Source: Ustulina deusta (lineage: Eukaryota > Ascomycota > Sordariomycetes > Xylariales > Xylariaceae). Taken from it: DNA of 64,000 bases. The stretch lies in NCBI GenBank assembly GCA_023159155.1, contig JAJNNX010000011.1, positions 930,001-994,000 of the forward strand, written 5' to 3'. Shown here piece by piece: positions 48,101-59,951 of this stretch (within the stretch, counting starts at the first letter, position 1; the number at the start of each line of letters is the position of its first letter). The notes under the pieces were generated by a model. The model ran no database searches and had not been told where the DNA came from. It was given only the letters and a program-made list of their open reading frames with translations. The translations under genes and the position numbers were made by a program.

Positions 48101-48905
48101 AGGAAAGGGGGTAGTACCCAAACCGTCTATTGAGGAGCTGGCCTACTTCGATTTCATAGACTGCGTTAACGCCATCTTTTTGCTGTCTTCCGGGATTTTG
48201 GGGAGAAGGAGCCTTGCATTCTGCCTCCTCGATTCTTCAAATGACATCCCTTATGTCTTTATTCTAGTGAGGAGTCTACGCATCAACCTCGCCGACCGCG
48301 CCGTAGTGCTTGACTGTGCCGTCACTGCGGCGAGTGCTGATCTAGCAGGCCCTTCACATGCTGCCCTCCTAGGTATGAGTTTTGCATTTCTTCGCGTAAC
48401 CACTGAGCAGGTGCACCTCTGGCAACAAGCTTTGCCTTCCTACATGGAAAGTTGTCGCACTTGGGCTCACGTCGCAGATTGCGACTATACGAAATATGGA
48501 CAGGTTCGTCAGAGGCCAGAGCACGGCATGAGGTTTTTATGCACATGTGGACAAGGCCAGTTCCCCGAAGGCTACTACAGCGATGAGCCTTCCTGGGAAA
48601 TGCTGAAGAAGTACTTCGTCCGGGCAGCCATCTCGCCAGCCTTTTTTACCCCGTTCGCGGGCGACACATATCGCCCTGGCTCTACGTTAGATCACCATGC
48701 TACACAGCATCATATTGCTGAGATTGCTAGGATTATTACTCCTGGTGGGTGTCAGTTCTGCTCTAGGGCAAAACAGAAAGACGGGAAAGACTTGCTTCTT
48801 TGTCCGCTGTGCTTGGCCACCAAATACTGCTCTCCCACATGCCAGAAATTGGACTGGAAAATGCACAAAGAAAACTGCAAGAAGGTTGACAAAGGGCAGG
48901 ATTAA
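45152..48905 (+). CDS. DUF4470/MYND zinc-finger protein interrupted by an in-frame TAG
   Basis: Exons 45152-45314, 45364-45411 and 45511-48905 give 1202 codons including the terminal stop. The start MLTPAVININSFF with GCGDVRNILF is the standard head of fungal DUF4470/MYND proteins; the join KAII-ARNILLL across intron 2 fits the family. The C-terminus is a complete MYND finger (CQFCSRAK ... CPLCLATKYCSPTCQKLDWKMHKENC). Codon 208 (45921-45923) is TAG, in HRHY-stop-KYGSTD, where a Trp codon is likely. The remaining 993 codons are open and end in the intact finger. Without editing or readthrough only 207 residues are made. So this is a recent nonsense allele, an assembly error, or a gene restored by mRNA editing. 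MYND fingers bind proline-rich peptides; the role of these large fungal proteins is unknown. Confidence 0.88.
45440..45465 (+). repeat. (CA)n microsatellite inside intron 2 of the MYND gene
   Basis: About eleven CA units with one A insertion, followed by an unused acceptor-like atgcag. It lies within the intron 45412-45510, so length change should not alter the protein. Confidence 0.85.
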
Positions 48906-50853
48906 ATAGAGCTATAATTGTAGCAGACAGGTTATCACAGCAATGAAAAGGCGTTCGCTGGTCTTCGTGGGTGTTTATGGGCCGAGAAGAATGCAGTCTG
49001 GCCAATATTAATAGAGCAACTAGGATGCTTGCTGCGCAAATACGAGTCTAAATGGCATAGTAGACTACTTGACTTATTCAGCATAACTCTCGGCGAAGAA
49101 TTCCTGTGTCTATGTTCTTTCTGTTTCATGTAAAGGGGAATTAGCGGATAGAGTAGGTTCACTCACTACATGCCTGGGGTACGTATATGTAAAGCAGAGC
49201 CCATAATACAAAACCTAGTTCCACTCGATATATAGATCCTCTTCTGACCGTCAAGTATAAAAGGGCTACTTAATATCACACTTCTATTCTCTCTAGTATA
49301 TCATTATACAATAATGTCTCAGACTTAGCTCTTCAGCCCTTGCTAGTCTAAGACAGGCACAGCAAGAAGAAGTAGCGCCCTTCGGTTAGGCTGGCTTAGG
49401 TAACTTGATGGATAGATTGAATTGGGATCCCCCTTTCACAACATGAGAAGATATATAATATCTTATTTATGGGCTAGGTGCCTGTTGGCATGATTATTTG
49501 GTTCCCACTAATGCTCGACATCATCCACTTTTGATGCATGCTGCTACACGTTGACGTTGTCTAACCTGGCGTTCTTCGGCAGTATCTCCTGCCCTTGCGT
49601 CCCTGAACTCTGCCAGCGGGAGTGTCACTAGCTCTTCAGTCGTCCCCACAGGGAGGGTCAGCACAGTACCCCTCACGGGCCGTCCCGTTATAGCCCATGA
49701 TCTGGCATAACGAGGGCTCAGGGATGATTTCTCTAATTCGTCCAGCCCCTTGATCTTCGCCGCAGCTGATAATGGTAGTCATGATCATCGTCCTTCATAT
49801 CGTAAACGGTAGATCTAAAATGCGGCAAGCCATTTGCCTGGACTATTAGAAGCCACTTGCCTGGACTATTAGATCTCTCACGAAGGTGTAGAGTTGCGAT
49901 CAATCGAAGGAAGGGGACCAGTGCAGATTCCAGGTGTGATCACCAGAACAATGAGTATATTGTCACTCGTGAATCGGGAGAGCAAATATAATTAGACCTA
50001 TAGGGAATAAGGAAAACGCCGAGAACAAAAGGAAGAGGTGTGCTACTGAAGATGATAGGAAAGACGCAACGAGTGGTGGAGAATCTTAGCTTAGTTACAG
50101 AGATATAGTCAATACTCGGATAGCTAAAGTATATAATTCAATAAGTCAGAAGAGTGACATGCGGGGTGCCTGAATCATTTATCTTTTGGGATATTCCCTT
50201 AAGGGGGCGAAAAGGGAGGGTGTTAGTTGTTTACTTCTTCTTCTCATGATCTCTATGCGGTAGGCAGCGCGGCCGGTGGAGATGAAAAAAATCACATACA
50301 AAAGGTAGAATATACCACCCCCTCCCCCCCCTCCTTTTCTTCTTCTTATTCCCACCATTACGGGATTGCTCTGAGTTATTGCTGCAATCCAGGCTATCGG
50401 GAAGGCTGACGGCCTGCCGACACTGGCTAGCAGTAGCTAGAGCTTTACTACTCGGCTAAGCTGCGTAGGGGGCAACGGAGCCCGAACTATGTCCTAAGCT
50501 ATTGGTGTCTGTTGAGCGTCTGTTTGGTCTACTATTATGAGTCTTGTGTTGCTATTGTGGCCGGGCTGCTGATTCTCCGTGCCCAGATGAAATTCCTAAT
50601 TATTACCCGTTTTATGCCTACAAATTGCCATAGTTGCGTGGTGTTATAGAGCGATATTACCTATTGTAAATAACTTTAACATATTCTCAAGGAGTGACCC
50701 AAAAGTAAAAAGCAGACTTGTTCATCGACTTCGGGTAGCCAACCTTCATTCTTGTAGCTAGGTTATCCGACAAATTTGTGTTAAGGTACATCGAGCAGCT
50801 TGCCACGGGAAGGTGTGCATTCTCATCCCAGGCCTTTGGGAATGACAACCTAG
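48906..50853. other. Gene-free interval
   Basis: No convincing frame. Contains a 23-nt tandem duplication (49827-49872) and C-rich and T-rich tracts near 50326-50348. The rest is unassigned. Confidence 0.5.
49827..49872 (+). repeat. 23-nt tandem duplication
   Basis: Two adjacent copies of a 23-mer (aagcca-t/c-ttgcctgga and so on) differ at one position only, so the duplication is young. No coding context. Confidence 0.85.
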
Positions 50854-51557
50854 CTAGCAGTATGGCGTCTCACAAGGCAAGCCGTAGCTGTACGCAGTGT
50901 AGATACCAATGGGGCAATCATCGTAATCCTGGAAGTAAGTGAAGTATGTATCATTTGTCGAGGTGGCTGTCATCGGTTAGATTGCATTATCCCTGATGCG
51001 ACGTTGGAGTGATACCCACCTCCAGCGACACAAGTACCGGAAGCTACAAAGCAAGGCCCGACATCGATCGTGTAAGCATAGCCGGGTTCCATGTGGATTG
51101 GCGGAAAGGGTGGGTAAGGCCCGAGCTTCGGCTGATTGTTAAAAGTAGTCTCCGGACCTGGACAGCTTCCCGCTTCATAGCCCGAGAAAAAGAAGGTCCC
51201 GTCGCCCTCGTATGAAAATGACGACGTCCTCAGCTGGTAGTCTTGAGGGAACAGGAACTCCAACGTGCAGTTCGCGTCGGCACGCGAAGCCGGAATGTCG
51301 AAGCTGAAGACGGTGGAAACGTCATTGGGCGTGAAAACGCCGTTGTACTGGGGACCGAACGCCTTGTCGGGCTCCTGTGCGGAGATCTGGGTGATGTAGT
51401 GCGGGTATTCGAATTGGTCGGATTCGAGATAGACTGGGCACCCGGTCTTCTTGCTGTGGCCCCACTCGTGATCTTTGAGTTCACGTTTGGAAATCAGTTC
51501 ATACGGGGCAGCTATCACAGTGCCGAGTAGTAACGGTACGAGGGTGCTGTAACGCAT
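50854..51557 (-). CDS. Secreted protein with But2-type C-terminal domain
   Basis: Two exons, 51557-51020 and 50966-50854, close to 216 residues; intron 50967-51019 has donor gtgggt and branch TCTAAC. A signal peptide (MRYSTLVPLLLGTVIAA) precedes a dibasic KR. The remainder follows the But2 (ubiquitin 3 binding protein But2 C-terminal) pattern: VSTVFSFDIPAS, CTLEFLFPQ, a central GSC, and the ending TYFQDYDDCPIGIYTAY, which only appears after splicing. But2-type domains are common in small secreted fungal proteins of unknown function. The intact frame and signal peptide suggest an extracellular protein; an intron-less reading would lose the conserved C-terminus. Confidence 0.85.
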
Positions 51558-53170
51558 GTTGGGCTTGGTTGAGCAGGAAGGAATTAGACCGAGAGTGGAT
51601 TATTCTCGACTAGGGATCTGGATGATACGTGAGTGTCTGGCAGAACTAGAACGGAGAATCGAGGTTGAGGTGGTCAGAGGTCTTATAATATGTCATCTGC
51701 TAACAATCTCTGCTGGCTCGGATGTGGCTACTTCGGATCAACAGTATCAGAAATACGACGTCCTACAGCAGCCCTACGTGGCGTGACCATTATCCAGTCC
51801 ACAGCCTATAACCCCCCCTAGGTGTTAATCCGACAAGAGGGGTCACGAGATTCAATAGTCGCAGGAAGGGAGGGGGAGATCTTCAAGATAATTTGTTTGT
51901 CTCACTCAGACTTACATGCATCGACTGCTTTCTGTCGTTGAGTCAAAACCCCGCCGACGATGACGATTCGTATTAACCGAAGATTCAAGCACACCTATTG
52001 GTAGATGTGGCCGGTAGTCACCACGTCCCCGCCGGGATGATTACTATTTACTGTCTGCTTGCCAATTGATATTACATGGAATCGCGTCTATATTCCTCGG
52101 GACCGAACCGGCTTGCATGTCTTATCTAAGCATGCAAGCTGATGTGCTAGTGGACGGCACTTTCAGCCTCACGGCCCCTACCGGAGATTCAACATTCTTA
52201 TAATTATCAGCTGACTTAAGTGCGTGGATTGAATACAGGATCTCGGCCTCAGCTGAGGTCATGTTCGACGTTCAAGCTATCTGACCACAGTCGATTCGTT
52301 TCACCGTCCGGTGCATTCCGATTTGGCTGAACGTGTTCTCTGGGCACTCTAAATGGCTTTTCTTTTTCATTTGTTTTCGCTTCCCTCTTTCCCTTGACTA
52401 GCCCATCCATAATCGCTCTCTCCAGTGAAACTACCCCTGTTTTCTTTTCAACGCTGTTGTTGCTCGAGTTAAATATCGCCCATGCAAGAGTGACAGCTGA
52501 TGGAATCCTACAGGTTACGCCTAGTGCTACAGGCCTTGTGCGATTTAGTGGTTCCGAAGCCCCACCTAGGCGCTTTCCCAGGCGCAGTATATTCGTCAAT
52601 AGGCCTTGCTCCTCTTAGTGGGCAGGTTCAGTGGGTGTAAGGTGTAAGGCTAGCACTTTATAATACAACATCTTTTTGGCCTCGCTACCCACTTTCTCTC
52701 TTGTGTTCGCGATATCAAGATGCACGCTTTCTGCTAGACCCTTGCAATGTAAAGAAATTACACATTGACCGATAATCCTCTACGAACTACTTCGTCTTAT
52801 TCTTGCCGATAAACAGCTGCGAAAGGAGACCACATCTTCCCCACGGGGTGTCAGCTCGTTTGTTGAAACATTGGGGACAGGAATGATTACTGCACCTCTA
52901 GTCTATCTAGTAGCTAGAACTGCGGGGAAATAGGGCGTATCGTAACTTAGTAAGAGCTTCTAAGTAGGTAATTTAGTCCCACGGCAATTCTCTATCCCTG
53001 TAAGCAAACAGGTACACAGAAGCGTCCTACGTCGGTGTCGCAAATTACTGGGTGTATCACGGCTACCATTACCATTACCATCGTGGTATCGAGACCGGTT
53101 GTGAGAGAAGCTCAGGGAATACCGAGCTGCAAGAACACCTTTGGAGAAGCTCCACGAGGCAGCAAGCGTA
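51558..53170. other. Intergenic; no gene recognised
   Basis: The first few hundred bases are the presumed promoter of the But2 gene. Frames at 52249-52618 on both strands show no known motif. Confidence 0.45.
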
Positions 53171-53179
53171 TTATTTTCA

Positions 53180-53930
53180 CTCAGTCGCGCCTAGTGCGAC
53201 GGAGGACACAAACGTAATCCACGGTCGCAGGGGGCTTAACGATGAGAGGTTGACTAACTCGCGCATACTTTGCAAATAATGTTTGTTATATCATTCGAGC
53301 GACCAACCAAAGTCTACGCGCCAAGCGTCGTGAATAATGACGTTCATATTTCTAGGTAATGTTGCGAGATAAGCGGAAGAGAGACCGAGTAGCGGCTTGC
53401 TAAGATTAATAGGCGTAAAAAAGAGACGTTTGTTGTTAACGCTGTGCGATAGACCAAGATCTCTGGATGCTGAGCGCATACGCTTCCTTCCCTTATCCCT
53501 ACTGTTTAGGCAATATATTTCTGCCACTCGCGGATTGTCCAGCAGCTCGCGCACGATATTGGGCCCTCAAGATCCCCGAGGTCCAATCAAAGCAACATTT
53601 ACCATGTTGGCATATCTACATATCACTGCCGCGAGAAAGATTGCTGCGTATCGAATATCAGGAGGTCTGATGTAGCTTACGGCATCTGAACTACCTATCC
53701 CAATGGTATGTTTGAGCCACCACGAAAAGCGGTTTATCACAAAGGCTAGTTTGCGTATGGTGACATCTTGGAAGCCATCCGACAAGATGTTTGAGGATTT
53801 AGGCATCGTCGCATATACTCTGCTCGGATTGTCTGGGCGTCAGAGTCGACAACCTATGGCAGCAATCGTCGGCCAAAATCCACCGTCGTTTGGTTCAGAT
53901 TACAAAGGGAGGGGATGATTTAAGGTAGGT
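53180..53930 (-). pseudogene. Decayed NRPS-like reductase: start of adenylation domain joined to thioester-reductase domain
   Basis: Read on the minus strand from about 53930: LLP-stop-VVDSDAQT resembles the start of fungal adenylate-forming reductases. In another frame come TIRKLAFVINRFSWWLKHTIGIGSS and PPDIRYAAIFLAAVICRYA, the first part of the adenylation domain. Directly after, VNVALIGPRGS-stop-GPNIVRELLDNPRVAEIYCL begins a Rossmann reductase domain, followed by NVIIHDAWRVDF, SLE-stop and then WITFVSSVALGAT. Most of the adenylation domain and the carrier domain are missing, so an internal deletion has fused the ends. The three in-frame stops could each come from C-to-T change. Clearly non-functional. 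Confidence 0.7.
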
Positions 53931-54969
53931 AGACAGTATCAAAGCAAGTGGCAATTTTGGAATCCTTTGTTCTGTGAAACGACATGAGTATTCTGGTGAG
54001 GTGGATTATATGCCTAATATCGTTGCAATATGGATGAAAAACAGGGTCCTCGGTAAAATGATATTCTAGGACTTTTCACTATCCCAAGAATCTGGCCGTC
54101 CTGCTCGTGCTGCATTTCGATACTTATTGGTACGTTTTGGATTTAGGCGAGTCACTCAGCGTTCAATCGGCGATTTGTTAGTATTGGAATGCCATGTTTC
54201 TTGGATGCCTGACCGTGCCACTTACACTGTGTGGCATTGGGAAGCACTGCCAAAACTGAAATGCATCCAACTGCATCTTGCATAAGGGACTAACAATCTA
54301 TCTGCTCGAATCATTCTGACCAGTCAGGAGCTCGACTCCCCTAAACAACTCCAGAGTGGCTCCATTTGCTATTCTTATCCTTTGGAAACTGCGCTTCTCT
54401 GTTATATTGCCAAAGGCAGTCCCTATTGTTACTCAGTCAATATACGGAGTACTCTCTCTTGAACAGTTTCACACCCGCTGCTGGACCAGGAGGCGCAACA
54501 GGGGTGTCAGCTAGAACCCATGGCAGACCATAGTTCTCGCATCCTTGGCAAACCTTGCCGGCGGCTAGCCTTCAGAAGGTACCTTAAATCTACCTCTCAC
54601 TCTATGTGGCTCTGGCACTGCCTACCAGTACCTCGTAGGTACTCCTTCCTTAAGCAATGGCCCCCAAACCACGAAACATTGCAAAACACTGTTGGTTCTT
54701 TTTCTGCAGCATTCATAGGAGTAATCACATTCAGCTTATTCCTTAAATAGAGTACTTATATCTGATAGCTTTTCTCTCCAAAAAGTACAAAAGCTCGAGA
54801 GCTGCGCCGGCACCTTTCGCGTGCATACACCAACTGACTGGTAGTTAGCCTCTTGCACTCCTTCACGTCCTGTCATGAACATCTTTTTAGCTACAGAAAC
54901 TGCCTACTTTTTGCCTGCATACTAATTGATTAATTCCCTGCTGTAATTGGTGCTTGCCTCCCATCAAAG
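53931..54969. other. Intergenic; presumed promoter of the dynamin-like gene
   Basis: No gene seen. The 200 bp before 54970 are T/C-rich, typical of fungal leaders. Confidence 0.45.
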
Positions 54970-57900
54970 ATGGCTACGGTCTCTCTCGATCCGGAGGCCA
55001 TCGAGCAGCTCGGTGGTGAGCGCAGAGCTCTCCTTGACGCCATTGACGACTTGCGAAAGCACGGGATTGGCCGTTCCGTAGACCTCCCCCAGATTATCGT
55101 TGTCGGCGATCAATCTTCGGGTAAGTCGTCGGTGCTAGAGGCCATCTCACGGGTCCGCTTTCCAGCCAAGGCCGAAGTGTGCACGCGTTTCCCCACGGAA
55201 CTGGTGCTTCGAACCGATCCGCAGGTCAAGATCCATGTGCAGACGCAGCCCGCCTCTACTCCCCCCGACACAGCATTTACCTTCGACAAGACGGCGTTTG
55301 ACAAAGACGACCTGCCGCGCATCATCGAGACGGCCAAGACTCACCTGCTCCGGAATGGCGCCAATTTTTCAGAGGACGTATTACGCGTCGAAATATGCTC
55401 GCCCGATGTCCCTCATCTCACCCTTGTCGACCTTCCCGGCTTCTATCATTCCTGGGATGCAAATCAATCCGCCGATGGACGGGAGATTGTAGACCGTCTC
55501 GTTAGGAGTTACATGAAGAAGAAGAACAGCATCATCTTGGCAGTTGTGTCAGCACGCAACCAAGTTGTCATGCAAAAGGTTCTTGCAGAAGCTGGAAACC
55601 ACGACAAGAATCAGGAACGAACACTTGGCATTATTACGAAGCCCGATCTACTTCTCCCAGACTCTGAAGACGAAAATACGTTCATGAAGTTAGCCAGAAA
55701 CCAAGAACCGTCCCATCAACTCGCTTTGGGATGGCATGTCTTGCGTAATCGAAGCGAGACAGAAGCCATCCTGCAACCTGGTGAACGTGATGCTAAGGAG
55801 AAGGAATTTTTTGACTCGGGCATTTGGTCCGCTATTCCCTCAAATAACCGAGGCGTATTGACGCTCCGCAAGAAACTTGCCAACATACTCCTAGATCACA
55901 TCCGAAAAAATCTAGATACTCTAATCAAGGACATTCAGGAGAATATGAAAATCCGCAAAGAAACATTGGAGCGCTTAGGGGCTCCAAGATCATCGCCACC
56001 CCAGCTCCGTGCACATCTTGACCAGATGGCCTCCCAATTCCAACTCCTGTCTCTTCGCGCCATTGAGGGCAACTACTCTGATGAATTCTTTGGTAGCCTC
56101 TATCATGATACCTCATCTGTCTCTATAGACGACAGCAGGGTCAGGAAGCTTCGGGCCTTCGTGCGCGACTTAAACCGAACGTTTTCCTATGTCCTAGCAA
56201 CCAAAGGCTCGAGGCGCATCATTGTTCCCGACCGGCTCGATGATGAAGAGAGCGATGAAAAGAGGAACTTCGAGAATTCAGAAAACGAAGAAATTAGCTT
56301 GCCGCCGTTCTTGGGCGTCTTGGAAGCTCTATATCCTTTCAGCGACCCTGAAGAGGTCACGAGAAATACGATAAGCGCCGAGCTAGAGCCCATTTCGTCT
56401 GCCAACCAGGGGACAGAATTTCCTGGGACTACAAATGATCTGCTTGCAGTGAAGCTATTTCAAGATCAATCTCGTCCATGGGAGGCAATCGCTCGTTTTC
56501 ATATTGATATCATCTTACGCGTTGCGAAGTCTTTTACCGAAAAGCTCGTGACCTATATTACGGGCCCAGACCAAAAGACATGTTCGGCAATTCTATCGAA
56601 TATTGTCGACCCATTCTTTGAGAAACGCACATCGAAACTTGAGTGCAAGCTACAGGAACTCCTGTATCATTTTCAAAGCGGCTATCCGCAGCCCTCAGAT
56701 GCAAAGTTTAGGGCGACCCTAGCGAAACGTCGCCAAAAGCATTTGAATGCCGAGTTCCTGCGCAATTTGCTTGCCAGTCATTCAGAATTATTCACGAAAG
56801 AAGGTAAACGCCAACTTGCGAGCTCGATCTCCTCTGCCAAACAGAGCGATTTTGGAGTAGAGAGCTTAATTGACAAGTCAGAGACTTACTATGAGGTAAC
56901 AATCCCTAATCAAAAGGAAAATCCTTCGCTGACTTGGCCCAGCTATCTTTACGAACTTTCACAGATAACGTAATTATCCTGGCTATTGAAAACTGCCTTA
57001 TCAAAGATCTACCCACTATCTTCACGACCAGCGCGGTATCACAAATGGAAAACGACATGCTAGAGCGATTAGCAGCCGAGTCTGCCGATATCCACGTGGA
57101 ACGGGCAGAGTTGGGAGCTGAGTGCGAGGCGCTTCAGAAGGGACTTGATCTTTGCAAAACGTACAGGGGCAGAAACGTAACTGGTATGTGGATAGTCAAA
57201 ATATTCTCTCCTCCCCTACTCCAACCCAAACTGAAACGCTTACTCTGCTAGTATTTCCTGCTATACCAATCCACCCTAGAGGTGGTTCTCCTGCAACTTC
57301 ACGAGACCCCCAGATGGGAGCAAGCTCTCTGTCCTCTTCAAGTGGCGCTACTTCTGCCCCTTCTCAGACTCCTAAGTCTGGTATTATAGGCAATGCAATC
57401 GCCCAAAGTCGTGCTCTTCCATCTGGCTGGCCCCCCACTTCAACAAATGGAACCCCCAATAAGAGTTCTGCTCCTGCGTCCCTATTTGCCTTAACAAGCG
57501 TCACTAGCCCATTTGCTTCACTACCTAAATCTACCTCTAACATATTTGGAAATCCAACAAGCACAACTACAAACCACACTACAAAATCAAGCCTTTTGGG
57601 CACTCTTCCAAATACGGCTAACAGCCAAAACTCTCCTTTGGGGACGGACATCTTTGGTAATTCCACGCGTGCGACTAGCGACCCCGCTTTCAGCCTATTT
57701 AGCAAGCCAACGAACACAACAGTCAGTGGAAACACGACTTCAGTATCCAGTCTATTTAGCAAGCCAATGAGTACAACTACGAGTGGAACTACTACTACCG
57801 GGCCCAGTCAATCTGGGAATGCAACGAGCCCAGCTGGTAGCCGAGCGTCGGGAGGTACCAGGACCTCAACACCACGGTCGCGTATGTACCTATTCTATCC

Positions 57901-58109
57901 AGGTCATTTCTCTGCATACTAACCTCTATCTCCCTAGAATAGCCTCTGATTCTGGTCGCGAAATAAAACCACTACGGGTACTGGAGAGCAGCTCTTCCAC
58001 GATATACACTGAATATCAACATATTTGTCTAGGACATAATTGGCATAGAGATAACTCACCAGAAGAACTGAGGTTGATGAATTGTAAGGATTGGCTGGGA
58101 AAGCTGTAG
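54970..58109 (+). CDS. Dynamin-like large GTPase with nucleoporin-FG-like C-terminal tail
   Basis: Four exons, 54970-56895, 56943-57183, 57252-57885 and 57938-58109, close to 990 residues. The GTPase domain (about 35-320) has P-loop GDQSSGKSS, switch Thr in the RFPTEL region, DLPG and TKPD. The stalk/middle region follows. The GTPase effector domain is joined across intron 1 (ETYYE-LSLRTFTDNVIILAIENCL). No PH domain or Pro-rich region is present, as in the fungal Mx/Vps1-like group. After intron 2, about 220 residues rich in Ser, Thr, Asn and Pro contain FG-like motifs (NIFGN, DIFGN, SLFSKP twice, SLFAL), reminiscent of FG nucleoporins. The last exon adds YQHI and SPEELRL. Self-assembling membrane GTPase activity is likely; association with nuclear pores is inference from the tail. 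Confidence 0.88.
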
Positions 58110-58789
58110 GACAAACTGTAGGACCCAACACGTCATTTATAGGATTATGTATAGCGTGCGTAAATCACCAGACATTTGTTCAATAGACGCCTTGCTGATT
58201 TCATTTTGAAGTAGTATTTAGCAGCGCCGAACTACGTAGGGAAAACAAGTGATGTCATTTCTAATTGACATTCGGTCACACTATATTCATCTCCTTCAAA
58301 GAAGTCGGTCTCAAAGTAGAAAAGATGTTGCATTGTTGATGGAGGGTCTCCAGCGTAAGCCTGCCAGCTAAATACAGTGGGAATCTGACTGTGCCTTCCC
58401 TAACCTTTATGTACTCGCAGCTCCCCTACCCTTCAATGGTCGAGATAGTTCAAGAGTCCATGGCTTAGCCATGTTCTTTCGCCCTGGTGATGTAGTTACG
58501 AACCCCCGCCAATAGCCGTAATGACATCACTCTCATTGATTCATAGATCCGATAAATCAAAACCTTATAACGATATATCTCACCGACAAAGTCATTGCCG
58601 TCTTCGGTTCTCTCGAATATTTAAGTGAGACTAGATCATGCTCATTCAAGCCTATGTTCGGGTCCACCGTCGTGATGAATGATGGAAATAAAAACTACAG
58701 CTCTACCGACTCTCTCAGTAAAGCGGCATTTTAACTTTACACGGGACTGGGGATCTGATCGCTGCTCTTCTTAGACAAGATACCTCCCG
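58110..58789. other. Intergenic; no gene seen
   Basis: 3' flank of the dynamin-like gene. Nothing recognised. Confidence 0.45.
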
Positions 58790-58985
58790 CTAATCACTAC
58801 CACTGAGCCGAAAGCTGTTCGGACTCAAACTGTCATAGTGTGGAGGAAGTTCTTGTTGATAAGATGGCCCACCCACGGTCACGGCCATCGCGCCGATCTC
58901 GTATGGGTGTTTCTCGAAGGCTTTGACTATGTTTGGTGGGAAGTACATATCTCGCGGCCATCCGTTGATGAAACTTGATATTGGT
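58790..58985 (-). pseudogene. Isolated coding-like segment, unidentified
   Basis: One minus-strand frame of about 60 codons has strong protein-like composition, including FINGWPRDMYFPPNIVKAF and EIGAMAVTVGGPSYQQ, and ends in TAG at 58790. It is preceded in frame by TGA a few codons upstream and has no start codon of its own, so it would have to be a last exon or a relic. I do not recognise the family. Confidence 0.35.
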
Positions 58986-58989
58986 ATCC

Positions 58990-59951
58990 CTCAAACCTCG
59001 AATTGACGACTGACGATCAACCGGACGTTCGGTAAGTGAACAGGACTCCGGTGAAGAGCCGGCCGTCATCTGGTTCTTTCGAGGCGGCGAAAGACATGTC
59101 ATATCGTTGATTTTCAGCGCCCCCAGCCTTGGTACTAGCGCAATATATATTTGGCAATACGAAAGAGTTCGGGCGAACGGTGCTAAGGCGAGCGACATTA
59201 ATTCCGAGACAGTCTTCCGGCAGTTCGTAGTTACAGTATATACAGTATATTATATGGAGGCTCGCTGGTGACAGTAGATTATTGTCGACAGGTCTAAATT
59301 TCTATATCTTATAAACTAGACATCGGATCCTGTAAACTAAACCATTCCTGACTGTCCTATTAGTTTGTTAACAATTACGGATATTGGAATCAGAGAGTTT
59401 TCACCCCAGGGATTTCGATGTTGGGATACAGGACAACATGCGGTTCACGAAGGTAATACTACTCTGTTGTAGTCTGGCGGTACCAGTATTACTATCTCAA
59501 GGTTCATAAGAAGCAACATAAAAGTCATCATACGGTATAAAAGGGTCAACTCGTACCCTAGTAAACACCTACATCATAATTAACCTACGACGCGACTTGC
59601 GGCTTATCCCCCCCCCCAAAAACAAAGGCCAGGCTAGGGGAGCTTGCGATCTCTAGTTTTAGAAGCATACTAGCTACATTTGATGGACATATCTCCTCCT
59701 TCATCTCCAACTACTATCTAAATAATGTCACTAATGGTTTCATATCGCAAGGATTGTGGCATGCTGTAGGCTCCGCGAAAGAATTTGGCGGGGAAATATC
59801 CAGGTATTTAGATAGAACTAGCTTCATAGAAACAATTCCGCAGAGCACCTTTAGTAACGATGGTTTCCATTTGATAAGCGATCCGAATTAGTTGCCCTTC
59901 CGTGTTTGTTCCATATCCAACTACTCCTCCGCGAACAACGACTGTAACGAT
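58990..59951. other. Intergenic; no gene seen
   Basis: AT-rich with a C-run near 59610. No recognisable feature. Confidence 0.45.
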
